From positions 1-64,000 of the forward strand of contig DATHBD010000015.1 of the NCBI GenBank assembly GCA_035296325.1: a DNA stretch of 64,000 nt, written 5' to 3'. Of this stretch, positions 16,012 through 24,789 are shown one piece after another. How positions within the stretch are numbered: the first letter of the stretch is position 1; each line of letters begins with the position of its first letter. The notes beneath the pieces were generated by a model, which saw nothing but the letters and a program-made list of their open reading frames with translations, ran no database searches and was not told the origin of the DNA. Both the position numbers and the translations under genes were made by a program. This stretch comes from DATHBD01 sp035296325. Lineage in GTDB: Bacteria; Actinomycetota; Actinomycetes; Mycobacteriales; Micromonosporaceae.

Positions 16012-16824
16012 TCATGCCCCGACCCGCACCGGGTCTCCCACCGCGATCGTGCCCGAGGTGACCGGCACGATGCGGATGCCGAACCACACGTGCCCGTTCC
16101 ACCGCCGGCGCTTCGCGAGGGTGCGGATCGGTTCCTTACCTGGTCGACCAGTGCCGGGGTCCGTCGTCGTCACCACACATCGGTCGCAATGCTCGGCGAA
16201 GCGGAACCGCACGTCACCGACGTGCAGATCGCGCCAGCCGTCCTCGGCGAACGCAGTCACCGGCCCGTCCACCACCAGGTTCGGGCGGAACCGCTCCATG
16301 GCCAGAGGCTCACTGGCGCCCGAGTCCTCCGCTATCCAGGCGTCGAGCTGCCGCAGCGACGGCACCGCCGTCAGCAGCAGGGGGGCAGCATCTGCGAGGC
16401 TCAGCACGTCGCCCGGACGGCCACCGTGGCGTTCGGACATCGACCGGCGGGTCGGGTCGTCCAACCACACCAGGCGGGCATCAAGACCGAGCGTCTCGCT
16501 CAGCCAGGTGTCCACCGGCTCGCCGGCGGCCAGGGCGCGGTTGACTCCACGCAGGCGTACCTCGACCGCCTCACCATCGACGGGTTCAGCGACGTGCAGA
16601 TCCGGGCGGTCCGCAGCGCTCAACCGAAGACCGCCGGATTCGGTGAGCACAGCGGCCACCGTGCCGAGCTGGCGGTGCTGGCCGGCCCAGAGCGTTTCTC
16701 CGGACCCGTCGACCAGCATCCAGCGCCGGTCCCCGGTGATGCCCCACGGCTCCACCTGGGCCCGGCGCAAGGATTCACCGCGTAAGGACTTCACCGGATA
16801 ACGCCACAACGCCGAAACGAGCAT
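16012..16824 (-). CDS. MOSC domain-containing protein (mARC-like)
   Basis: A 270-residue protein with a MOSC N-terminal beta-barrel (SALWRYPVKSLRGESL, GDRRWMLVDGSGETLW) and the MOSC domain (MERFRPNLVVDG). The latter contains the conserved RFAEHCDRCVVTTTDPGTG, whose first Cys is the expected molybdenum-cofactor ligand. Family members transfer sulfur to or bind the molybdenum cofactor and may reduce N-hydroxylated compounds. It ends KEPIRTLAKRRR..FGIRIVPV..IAVGD, as in YcbX/mARC proteins without the extra ferredoxin. ATG 16824 is the first start that leaves the barrel intact. Confidence 0.88.
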   Translation of the reverse strand: MLVSALWRYPVKSLRGESLRRAQVEPWGITGDRRWMLVDGSGETLWAGQHRQLGTVAAVLTESGGLRLSAADRPDLHVAEPVDGEAVEVRLRGVNRALAAGEPVDTWLSETLGLDARLVWLDDPTRRSMSERHGGRPGDVLSLADAAPLLLTAVPSLRQLDAWIAEDSGASEPLAMERFRPNLVVDGPVTAFAEDGWRDLHVGDVRFRFAEHCDRCVVTTTDPGTGRPGKEPIRTLAKRRRWNGHVWFGIRIVPVTSGTIAVGDPVRVGA

Positions 16825-16951
16825 GTCGGAGGCTAGCAAGCGCCGTCCCGACCACGACGATGACATGTGTCCTCGGCCGTTACGCGACCAAGCCGCAGCA
16901 CGACGTCATCCGGCAGCCCGGGCTGTCGGCCGTCAACGGGGCTGGCGACAG

Positions 16952-17257
16952 TCAGCGCGGATCGCGGCGATCGGCTGCCACGTACGACGCCGCGGCGGTG
17001 ATCGCCGAGACCGCCAGCACAGACGGCCATGCGCCGATACGCCTGGCCAGCGGGTGCGACAGGCCGAAGGCACCGATGTAGGTGGCGACCAACGCCGCGG
17101 TCACTGCAGGACTCGTCCGCCGGGCCCATTGACGTCCCGCCAACACACCGCCCGCCGCAAGAACCACGCCGCCGAGAGGCCGGTTACCGGTCCGGCGGGC
17201 GAGTTGCCATCCCCCGATGAGGGAACCTGTGGTGATCGCTGCAGTGGGCAGACTCAT
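16952..17257 (-). CDS. small membrane protein of unknown function
   Basis: A 101-residue protein (MSLPTAAITTGSLIGGWQLAR) with three to four hydrophobic stretches (GGVVLAAGGVLAG, VTAALVATYIGAFG, VLAVSAITAAASYVAA). Charged turns rich in Arg separate them. No motif is recognised. It lies next to a degenerate region with two gene remnants on the other strand. Confidence 0.55.
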   Translation of the reverse strand: MSLPTAAITTGSLIGGWQLARRTGNRPLGGVVLAAGGVLAGRQWARRTSPAVTAALVATYIGAFGLSHPLARRIGAWPSVLAVSAITAAASYVAADRRDPR

Positions 17258-17305
17258 GCCACGACCGTACACCGGTTGTCGTTGCCGGGTTCGGTCGGCG
17301 CCGTT

Positions 17306-17427
17306 GAGGAACTCGACATGGCGGAGCTTCGTGCTGCCACATCTGCGGGCACAGCGGTCCGGGACGATCGTGCAGATGAGTTCGATGGGCGGTCAGGTGA
17401 CCATGCCGGGATTCGGGGCGTACCTGC
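17306..17427 (+). pseudogene. short-chain dehydrogenase remnant, frameshifted and internally deleted
   Basis: Two pieces of an SDR are readable in different frames. GAVEELDMAELRA (about 17308-17346) is the alpha-4 region after the NAG motif. VLPHLRAQRSGTIVQMSSMG and GQVTMPGFGAY (to about 17427) are the beta-5 strand with the catalytic Ser-Ser region. About 20 residues that normally join them are missing, and the YxxxK active-site segment is cut off. There is no start codon or N-terminal cofactor fold. Confidence 0.7.
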
Positions 17428-17454
17428 GTCGGCGACAGTACGCCGCCGCCGGCT

Positions 17455-17673
17455 CTGCAGGGCTGGAAGGACACCGTGTTCCTGGAGGGCAAGCGGACCC
17501 TACGGCTGGCCGTCCGGTTCCCCCGCTACGCCGACCCGGACACCCCGTACATGTTCCACTGCCACCTGCTCTTCCATGAGGACCGCGGCATGATGGGCCA
17601 GTTCGTGGTGGTGGAGCCCGGCCGACAGGCTGGGCGAATCCCAGGGGGCACGGGGCACACCGGCCACGACTAG
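17455..17673 (+). pseudogene. multicopper oxidase C-terminal remnant
   Basis: In one frame it reads LQGWKDTVFLEGKRTLRLAV, then RFPRYADPDTPYMFHCHLLF and HEDRGMMGQFVVVEPG. This is the domain-3 end of CotA/CueO-type laccases with the HCHxxxHxxxxM copper-ligand signature. The other copper sites are absent. It follows the SDR remnant directly, so the two fossils were joined by deletion. An in-frame GTG at 17476 could in principle start a 65-residue peptide, but no function is likely. Confidence 0.8.
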
Positions 17674-17766
17674 CGACTTCAGGCCGCCGGCCGTGGACGA
17701 GGTTGAGTACGCATGGTGAGTACCTGCGCTCAGGCTCACCCGGTAGGTTCCAGCAAGACTTCGTCC

Positions 17767-18057
17767 ATGACCACGCCGGTACCGTCCAAGACGACCACAG
17801 CGTTCTTCGTCCAATCGATCATTTCGTTCGCCGTATCGTTGATCGCGATGTCCTTCGCCGTGTTCTACCTGCCTGTCGGCGTGTGGGAGCGCGCCTTCCT
17901 GGGACTCGGCCTGCTCTACGTCGTCACGTCCAGCTTCACGCTCGCCAAGTGCATTCGCGACCAGCAGGACACCAGCACCGTGGTGAACCGGGTCGACCAG
18001 GCAAGGCTCGACAAGCTGCTCAGTGATCACGACCCGTTCAAGGTCCCGGTCGGCTGA
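17767..18057 (+). CDS. YiaA/YiaB-family inner-membrane protein
   Basis: A 96-residue protein with two adjacent membrane helices (FFVQSIISFAVSLIAMSFAVFY and RAFLGLGLLYVVTSSFTLAK). These are followed by CIRDQQDTSTVVNRVDQARLDKLLSD, a layout typical of the YiaAB two-helix domain. Function unknown in any organism I can recall. ATG 17767 is used; an in-frame start at 17713 adds only polar residues. Confidence 0.85.
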   Translation: MTTPVPSKTTTAFFVQSIISFAVSLIAMSFAVFYLPVGVWERAFLGLGLLYVVTSSFTLAKCIRDQQDTSTVVNRVDQARLDKLLSDHDPFKVPVG

Positions 18058-18097
18058 GCGAAGGCATCGAGTTCGTCTGCGCACCTCGCCGGTGCAA

Positions 18098-18142
18098 TGA
18101 CCGAGAACCGGTCAGGTCAACGACCCGACCGGTTCTCAGTCA
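18098..18142. terminator. bidirectional transcription terminator
   Basis: GAGAACCGGTC pairs perfectly with GACCGGTTCTC (11 bp). The stem extends inward by GGTC/GACC and outward by TGAC/GTCA across single mismatches. It lies between the convergent YiaAB gene and the 1448-residue secreted protein gene. There is no long T tract, as is usual in high-GC actinobacteria. Confidence 0.8.
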
Positions 18143-18151
18143 CGGCGCGTC

Positions 18152-21100
18152 CTAGCCGGTACGAATCGCGAACCTGTGCACGCCGACCTCGCTGCTGTTG
18201 CTGGAGGTGCGCGACAGCGGGTTGGATCCGTCGTCCAGGAACGTGCCCGGTTGGCGCGATCCAGCCAGTTCGACAAACGTGCCAGGCAGGCCGGTGCCGT
18301 TGGTGTAACCGACGCCGGCCGAGGTGCCGCCTAGCCCGTTCTGCCCATCACTTGCGTCGCCGGTCTCCCACTGCATCTGCCGGTAGCGGTACACGATGTC
18401 GAACGCCCCGTCAGCCACATCGCCGCGGTCCACGACAAACAGCTGGAAGGAGTTCAACCGGTCATCGTGCAGGGCGAAGTAGCCGACGCGGTCATAGTCC
18501 ACGCAGAACGCCCGCCTGCCGTCGACCGTGCCGAATCCGAAGCGGACCCGTTGCGAGTTGGCACCTCGAGTGTCCACATCGCCCCACCACGCGGCCACCA
18601 TCGGGTTCCTGACCGTCTGGATCGGGGCCGGGGTGAAGGCCTGGAGTGGGCCGTCGAACGTGATATTGCCGTTGTTGTTGACCCACAGCGAGGAGAACCG
18701 CCGGCCGTGGAAGTCGACCGGGAACGGCAGCGGCACCTCCGGCCCTGAATCGTCGTCGTTGGGGGCGACCTGGGTGGCCTGGCAGGATAATTCGGTCGCC
18801 GCCGCGTCGACCTGGAACTCGTAGTCACCGGTGAACCCGCCGGTGTCCAGGACGCGGACCTGGTACCGGCCGGCCTCGCGCAGCGCCGTGGTCCCGAGCG
18901 CACCGCAGCCGGGCCCACGGCTGCGCCCGACCGGCCGGCCGCTGGGAGCCACCAGCGCAATCACGAAGGTACCCAGACCCGGGCAGCCGCCCGGCGTAGC
19001 GATGCGGATCCCGTCGCCGGCCTGCAGGTCCACCAGGTACACGTCGGCACGGAACGGCGCGGTCAGCGAACCGGACACGCGGCGCCCCGGTCCTATTTCG
19101 GCGGTGTCCTCCACCGGCCCGTCCAGCGCGACCACGTCGACGCTTCGACGCAGCCGATTGGCCACCACCACCGAGCCGTCGGCGAAGGTCGGGTCACCGC
19201 TGACGCCGAGGTCGAAGATGCACTGCTCGAGACCGGCCCCCGGCGCCAGCCCACGGTCGCGGCACTGCCGCTCCGCCGCTGCACGCACGTCGGCCGGCAG
19301 CCCGGCCACCGATACCGCGCCGGGTGGGTCGACCGGCAGGGCGCCGTCGGGCGGTAGGACGCTACGGAACAGTGACGCCGCGCCGGTGACCCGCCAGCTC
19401 GCCCCGAACACGCCGTACAGCTGCGCAGGGTCAGCCGGGTCACGCACCACCGTGCCGTCGCGAGCCGACAGGTCGTTGCGCGGGTCACGGTCGGCGTTGC
19501 CCAGCAGTCCCCGCACCCGGCCCCAGCGGGCTGGCGCGAGCGTCACGAACGCGTTGTCGCCAACAAATCGGCCAGCGGCAAGCTCGGTCCCGTCCGGCCA
19601 CCGGACCACCGCACCGCCGCCCGAGCTGAAGGTCAACACCGCGCCGCCGGGCAGGGTCGTGCGGGCCCCATCGACGAGTGCCAGTGGTTGACCGTTGAGC
19701 GAGGCGACCTGTGGGTCACGACGGTCGGCGGTCGCGTCGTCGCCGAAGGCGATCACGGCGTCGCCGACCCGGGCCGCCACCCCACGGTTGTACGACGCGC
19801 CGGTCACCGTGCCGCCCGACAGCCGCAGCCGCTGGTAGCGGCCCTGAACCAGGAAGTCGTCGGTGGTCGACTCGGCGAGCACGTAGTCTCCAGCGCCCTG
19901 GAAGCTCAGCGACCCGCTGTCGAAGGTGATGAAATGCGGATCACCGTACGAGCCGCCCGAGCCGGGGTCCGGCGTGCCGGGGTCCGGCGTGGTCGCCCCG
20001 TCCTCGGGGCCGCCCCCGGGTTCACCGCCGGGCGGCAGATCGTCGTCGTCGGGCTCGCACTCGGCGACCTCCCGCGCGCTGACCTCCACCGTTCCGGTGC
20101 CCGATCCGCCGGTCGCGGCCAGCCAGGTCAGGCCGGACGGGAGGACCGGAAGGTCACTGTCGGGTCCGGCACTGCCGTCAGGGCATCGGCATCCCTCGGG
20201 TCGGGTGCACCATTCGCCGGTGATGTCTCGCAGCAGCAGGTCATTGCCGGAGCTCGGGCCGAGACGTCCGTGTGCTTCACCGTTGACGGTGAACCGGGTT
20301 ACGTCACCGGTGAGGTTCAGCCGCCGCAAATCGTTCGCGACCCGCAGCGCGGCGATGGTGACGCCTCCGCCGTTCGGCACCGGAGTCGTACTGACCTGCG
20401 GCGCGTCATCGCTGATGGCCGGCCCACCGGTTTCCCACTCGGTGCGTTCCCGCTGGAACCGGGCGTACCCCGACGGCCAGGTGTCCAGCAACCGGTCCGG
20501 GGCAGCGGATATGGCCGCCTGGAACGCTGCAGGGCTGTCCTGGCTGTTGCCAACGGCGCCCAGCATGCGCGCGAACGCCGCCCATGGATCAATCCGTTGG
20601 TACTGAAGATGACCGTAGAATCCGACCGCGTCGTAGCTGCGGGCGAACAGGGCGACCTGCGGCCGGGTCAGGTACATCGACCAGAATGGCTTTGGCGTGT
20701 CGATGACCTTAGCTATTTCCAAGCCCACGAACTCCGCCTGGCCCTCGATGATCCATGGCGCCGCGCGCAGCGTGTCAACGTAGGCGGCGAGGTCAACAAG
20801 GAGCTGGGCCTGGTAGCAGTGGAACACCTCATGGGCGACGACCTCCAGGAACTGCTGCTGCGTCAACCCGAAGAACCGGGGGGTGACCGAGATGACGCAG
20901 TCGAACGCGGTTCCCTGGGCATGGTTGCCGGTCGCGTCGCGCGGCAGTGCCCGCGCATAGACGTCGGATCCGCGCCGACTGTCGAAATGGACCAGCGGGA
21001 CGAGGGTCAGCGGGATCCCGAACCGGTCGGCGATCAGTCCCTTGGCCAGCTCCACGCAGGCCTGCAGCGGTACCAGGTCGTCGGGGGTCGGTAGTTGCGC

Positions 21101-22498
21101 GCACGAGGGGGCCGGTGCGGCCAGGGCCTGCGCCGCCGTGCGGATCGGCGCCGCAGTGCGGAATGCGGCCGCCGTACCGCCATCGGCCGCGGCGGCGACC
21201 GCCGGCACAGCCGCAGCGGGCGCCGGTTCGGCGGGGCGTAGATCACCCAGCCAGGCCGTGAGGACGTGCGACTGCCGGGTGGTCAACGCGTTGCGGTGTC
21301 CGAGCAGCCATCGAACCGGTCCGCTGCCGGAGCCGATGTCACCGATCGGCCCGGGCGGCACCTTCACGCCCGGCAGCGGGGTGACCGCCAGTGCGAACGC
21401 CTGCAGCGCGGTGGCCAGGTCGACCCGACCGTCGGCACCGATCCGGCTGAGCACGGTCTCCCAGGCGGTGCGCTGCGTGGTACCCGGGACCGCCTGCAGC
21501 CGGTACTGCAGGCCGGACAGCCGGGTCAGATCGAACACCAGCTCCCGGTTGACGGTCCGCGCCAGCACCGTAGACCCGGTGGTGCCGTCACCACCGACGG
21601 CGACGACCCGGCTCGCCATGGGGTCGAGTCCGAACGCCGCGGGATCGAGTGCCACCCGGACCGGTTTGGAGAACGGCGGCGTGGCCTGTACCGCCACCAC
21701 CGCAGCCCCCCAGCTGTCCAGTGGCCCGGCGGACTCCAGGGTGGTGAGCACCAGGTCCGTCGCCTTGTATGCAGCGCCGGCCGGTACCTGAATGCGCCAA
21801 CCGGGCCCGGTGAAGGTCCCCCCGGCCGGTCCGACCCGCACGGGCGCGGCCGTCTGCTGGAGCAGCAGGTCAGGCACGGTGCCCGTCGCGCCGCTGCCCA
21901 CGCCGAACGTCACCCCGCCGAGGTGACCAGCCGCCCGGGCGGTGATGGCCAAAGTGCCCTCCGGGAGCCCGTGCAGGGTGTACCCGCCGTCGGGACCGGT
22001 AACGGCGTACCGGTCCCCGTAGGAGACCCGCGCGCCGGCCAGTGGCGCTCGGCTGAGCACATCGAGCACCCGCCCCGATGCGGTACCGGATGCGTCCTTC
22101 AATGACTGGACAACTGGAAGCTGTTTCGATGCCTGTACGGTGCCCGCGGACGCCGTCGCGGTGAGCTTGTTCGGGCGCCCGGGTCGCAGCGGCACCTCGA
22201 CGGCGAACCCACCGTCGCCGCGCGCGAATCCGGTGACCGGCACGGCTCCCCCGGTCACCTGCACGGTCGCACCAGCGACCGTGCGCCCGCTCACCGGAAC
22301 GCTGCCGCGGTCGGTGCGTCCCGGTGCACTGGCATCCAGCGGAACAGACCTCGTCGCGGGTTTGGCGTGCGCACCGGGCGGCGGCACGGCCACCGCCAGT
22401 ACCGATGTCATGGCCGCCGCCACGGTGATTCGCACCGCGCGACGCGTGCGTGTACCTGACTGACTCGATGGCCAGCTCTGTGTCCCCCACAAGTACAT
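18152..22498 (-). CDS. giant secreted protein: Cpase-reg-like, gluzincin, VWD and nidogen modules
   Basis: A 1448-residue exported protein. The signal sequence (TRTRRAVRITVAAAMTSVLAVAVPPPGAHA) is followed by: a carboxypeptidase-regulatory-like beta-sandwich near 135-200 (GRVLDVLSRAPLAGARVSYG); a beta-rich region with VRVGPAGGTF; and a metallopeptidase-like segment with HEVFH (His556, Glu557, His560) and the distal ligand motif EGQAEF (Glu585). A Pro/Gly linker (GGEPGGGPEDGATTPDPGTP) leads to a VWD module from about 850 (GDPHFITFDSGSLSFQGAGDYVLAES), a PPC-like segment, and a C-terminal nidogen-like domain from about 1255 (SLWVNNNGNITFD, AAWWGDVDTR). AGGGGGAA precedes ATG 22498. A role in adhesion or matrix processing is inferred; proteolysis is untested. 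Confidence 0.8.
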   Translation of the reverse strand: MYLWGTQSWPSSQSGTRTRRAVRITVAAAMTSVLAVAVPPPGAHAKPATRSVPLDASAPGRTDRGSVPVSGRTVAGATVQVTGGAVPVTGFARGDGGFAVEVPLRPGRPNKLTATASAGTVQASKQLPVVQSLKDASGTASGRVLDVLSRAPLAGARVSYGDRYAVTGPDGGYTLHGLPEGTLAITARAAGHLGGVTFGVGSGATGTVPDLLLQQTAAPVRVGPAGGTFTGPGWRIQVPAGAAYKATDLVLTTLESAGPLDSWGAAVVAVQATPPFSKPVRVALDPAAFGLDPMASRVVAVGGDGTTGSTVLARTVNRELVFDLTRLSGLQYRLQAVPGTTQRTAWETVLSRIGADGRVDLATALQAFALAVTPLPGVKVPPGPIGDIGSGSGPVRWLLGHRNALTTRQSHVLTAWLGDLRPAEPAPAAAVPAVAAAADGGTAAAFRTAAPIRTAAQALAAPAPSCAQLPTPDDLVPLQACVELAKGLIADRFGIPLTLVPLVHFDSRRGSDVYARALPRDATGNHAQGTAFDCVISVTPRFFGLTQQQFLEVVAHEVFHCYQAQLLVDLAAYVDTLRAAPWIIEGQAEFVGLEIAKVIDTPKPFWSMYLTRPQVALFARSYDAVGFYGHLQYQRIDPWAAFARMLGAVGNSQDSPAAFQAAISAAPDRLLDTWPSGYARFQRERTEWETGGPAISDDAPQVSTTPVPNGGGVTIAALRVANDLRRLNLTGDVTRFTVNGEAHGRLGPSSGNDLLLRDITGEWCTRPEGCRCPDGSAGPDSDLPVLPSGLTWLAATGGSGTGTVEVSAREVAECEPDDDDLPPGGEPGGGPEDGATTPDPGTPDPGSGGSYGDPHFITFDSGSLSFQGAGDYVLAESTTDDFLVQGRYQRLRLSGGTVTGASYNRGVAARVGDAVIAFGDDATADRRDPQVASLNGQPLALVDGARTTLPGGAVLTFSSGGGAVVRWPDGTELAAGRFVGDNAFVTLAPARWGRVRGLLGNADRDPRNDLSARDGTVVRDPADPAQLYGVFGASWRVTGAASLFRSVLPPDGALPVDPPGAVSVAGLPADVRAAAERQCRDRGLAPGAGLEQCIFDLGVSGDPTFADGSVVVANRLRRSVDVVALDGPVEDTAEIGPGRRVSGSLTAPFRADVYLVDLQAGDGIRIATPGGCPGLGTFVIALVAPSGRPVGRSRGPGCGALGTTALREAGRYQVRVLDTGGFTGDYEFQVDAAATELSCQATQVAPNDDDSGPEVPLPFPVDFHGRRFSSLWVNNNGNITFDGPLQAFTPAPIQTVRNPMVAAWWGDVDTRGANSQRVRFGFGTVDGRRAFCVDYDRVGYFALHDDRLNSFQLFVVDRGDVADGAFDIVYRYRQMQWETGDASDGQNGLGGTSAGVGYTNGTGLPGTFVELAGSRQPGTFLDDGSNPLSRTSSNSSEVGVHRFAIRTG

Positions 22499-22986
22499 GG
22501 CTTTCCCCCTCTCCGATTCCGGTGTACAAGCCATGCACGGTCGGTACCCAAACGATGGCGCAGCATCATGGGCAGGGTCGGCTTCCCCTTCGCACATACG
22601 CGAGGGCAGCCGGGTTGCGGTGGGGTCCGCTCCCGGGTGACCGCAGCCGAGCGACGTGGGATGGGCGCCATCGGCAAATGCGTCCATCATGCAGATGAAC
22701 GCGTGTCCGGCATGACCTCATCCTGCCGGTCCAACTCCCCCGCTGGCAGCGCCGCTGCCGCCGAGGAGAAAGTTTCGGCGAGGTCTGTCGATCCTTGAGG
22801 GGCGAGTGTTCCCATGTCATGATGAGCCGACGTCACACAATGACATGGCCGGTTCACGGGGTGTCGCAGTCGGTTTCGGTCCACCGTGAACTGTGCGATT
22901 TCGGGGAACCGCGGCGACGAGTCCAGGTCTCCTGCCATCGCGAGCCTGCCGGCCCGCTGAAAGACCCCCGCGAGGAGTGAGCCGCC
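22499..22986. promoter_or_regulatory. divergent promoter region between the VWD protein and GH6 genes
   Basis: About 490 bp without a supported gene. It must hold both promoters. The one motif that stands out is GAAAGTTTCGG (22768-22778, CCGAAACTTTC on the other strand). It resembles the CGAAACTTTCG dyads reported before some streptomycete glycosyl-hydrolase genes. No CebR-type TGGGAGCGCTCCCA box is present. A GAGGAG about ten bases before ATG 22987 is the GH6 ribosome site. Confidence 0.4.
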
Positions 22987-24738
22987 ATGCATGTCCGTCC
23001 GAGGCCTGAAGCAGGACGCTCGGCGTTGCGCCGCGCCGTCTCCGCCGCTGTCGCAGTGCTGCTGGGCTCGACGACCCTCGTCGTCTCGGCCCATCAGGCG
23101 CAGGCCGCAACAGGTTGTTCGATCTCATACCGCGCACATTCCTGGGACGACGGTTTCACCGGCACTGTGGCGATCACCAACCATGGGGACCGAGTCGGGG
23201 ATGGCTGGCTTCTCGAGTGGGACTACGCCGGAAACCAGACGGTGAAGCACAGCTGGAACAGCACCTTCACCCAGGCTGGTCGACACGTCACACTACGGAA
23301 CGTCGCGTGGAACGCGAGCCTGCCGACGAACGGTACGGTCAGTGCCGGGTTCAACGCCGCGTACTCGGGCACGAACACCGCGCCCACCACCTTCCGTCTC
23401 AACGGTGTCACGTGCAACGACGACCTCCCACCGGCGGACCACCCGACCAACGGCCCGCCTTCGACTCCGCCAGCGCCCGACGGCAGCCACCTCGACAACC
23501 CGTACATCGGCCGCGGATATGTGAACCCCGAATGGCGGGCGAATGTGCTCACCTTGGCCGGTGGTAGCCGGATCGCCGACAATCCCACCGCCGTCTGGCT
23601 GGACCGGATCGCCGCCATCGGGAGTACGTCGGGGAGCAGCTCCGACGGCAGCATGGGCCTGCGCGACCACCTCGACACGGCGTTGGCGCAGGGCGCCGAC
23701 TACATCCAGCTCGTCATTTACAACCTGCCCGGTCGGGAGTGTGCCGCACGCGGCGTCAGCGGCGAACTGGCGCCGACAGAGCTGGTTCGCTACCAGAAGG
23801 AGTACATCGACGCTATCGCGAAGATCGAGGAAGACCCGAGGTACGCGAACCTGCGGATCATTCACATCACCGAGCCGGGCTCGTTGGTCCGCCTGATCAC
23901 GAACACCCGCTCGAGCCCGTTCGCGACAGCGAGGTGCGACGCCATGCTGGCCTACGGCAACTACGTCAAGGGCATCCAGTACGCGCTCGGTACGTTCCGC
24001 CAACCCAACGTGTACCAGTACCTCGACGCGGGGCACCACGGCTCGATCGGCTGGCCCCTGCACTTCGACCAGACCGCTGAGCTGCTGGCAGTCACCGCCC
24101 GTGGCGCGGTGGGCGGCGTCGCCACCGTGGACGGGTTCATCGTCAACACTGCCAACTACTCGGCCCTGCGCGAGCCCTTCCTCAACGCCAACACCACGCT
24201 TGTCGGCACTTCGGTGAAGGTGTCGAAGTGGGTCGACTGGAACGACTACGTGGACGAGCTGACCTTCGCCCAGGGGTTGCGTACGAGACTGCTGACCGCC
24301 GGGTTCGAGCCCGACATCGGCATGCTGATCGACACCTCCCGAAACGGCTGGGGCGGTCCGAACCGACCCACCGCCCCCAGTACGTCATTCCACGTCGACA
24401 CCTTCGTCGACGAGTCGCGCGTCGACCGGCGAATCAGCATCGGCAATTGGTGCAATCAGAGCGGTGCCGGCCTTGGCGAGCGTCCCACCGCCAACCCGGA
24501 ACCTGGGATAGACGCCTACGTCTGGGCCAAGCCGCCGGGCGAGTCCGACGGCTCCAGCGTCATGCTCCCAGGGGAGGACGGTCAAGGCTTCGACGAGATG
24601 TGCGGCCAGCACCACGTCTGGCACGTCGGCGGCAGCAACCAGTTACCGACCGGCGCCCTGCCCAACGCCCCGGTCTACGGTGCGTTCTTCCCGGCTCACC
24701 TGCTCCAACTGATGGCGAACGCCTACCCGACCCTGTAG
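22987..24738 (+). CDS. secreted CBM2-GH6 protein (cellobiohydrolase-like, catalytic residues altered)
   Basis: A 583-residue protein. Signal peptide 1-41 (cleavage near AQAA); CBM2 about 42-145 (GCSISYRAHSWDDGFTGTVAITN ... GVTCN, with the terminal Cys pair); a Pro/Thr linker; then a GH6 barrel from about 172 to the end. The barrel is close to Thermobifida Cel6B, with WVDWNDYVDEL, IGMLIDTSRNGWGGPNRPT, GNWCNQSGAGLGERPT and KPPGESDG. The loop that in Cel6B reads GRDCAA is GRECAA here (Glu251), and the catalytic-acid motif, IDSL in Cel6B, is EPGSL (Gly298). Asp521 of ESDG is kept. It may bind but not cut cellulose, or act on another substrate. Confidence 0.9.
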   Translation: MHVRPRPEAGRSALRRAVSAAVAVLLGSTTLVVSAHQAQAATGCSISYRAHSWDDGFTGTVAITNHGDRVGDGWLLEWDYAGNQTVKHSWNSTFTQAGRHVTLRNVAWNASLPTNGTVSAGFNAAYSGTNTAPTTFRLNGVTCNDDLPPADHPTNGPPSTPPAPDGSHLDNPYIGRGYVNPEWRANVLTLAGGSRIADNPTAVWLDRIAAIGSTSGSSSDGSMGLRDHLDTALAQGADYIQLVIYNLPGRECAARGVSGELAPTELVRYQKEYIDAIAKIEEDPRYANLRIIHITEPGSLVRLITNTRSSPFATARCDAMLAYGNYVKGIQYALGTFRQPNVYQYLDAGHHGSIGWPLHFDQTAELLAVTARGAVGGVATVDGFIVNTANYSALREPFLNANTTLVGTSVKVSKWVDWNDYVDELTFAQGLRTRLLTAGFEPDIGMLIDTSRNGWGGPNRPTAPSTSFHVDTFVDESRVDRRISIGNWCNQSGAGLGERPTANPEPGIDAYVWAKPPGESDGSSVMLPGEDGQGFDEMCGQHHVWHVGGSNQLPTGALPNAPVYGAFFPAHLLQLMANAYPTL

Positions 24739-24789
24739 CCCGGTCACGGTCCACATCGCTGCCTCGCATCGCGACGTTCCTGACTGCTG

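Noticed and set aside
16823..17593. 256-codon plus-strand gene
   Set aside because: Runs antisense through the MOSC end and the small membrane gene, and only one 13-residue stretch (the SDR fossil) looks like protein.
22768..22778. Firm call of a cellulase/xylanase repressor site
   Set aside because: Only one imperfect CCGAAACTTTC dyad about 210 bp from the GH6 start; too weak without comparison to other genes.
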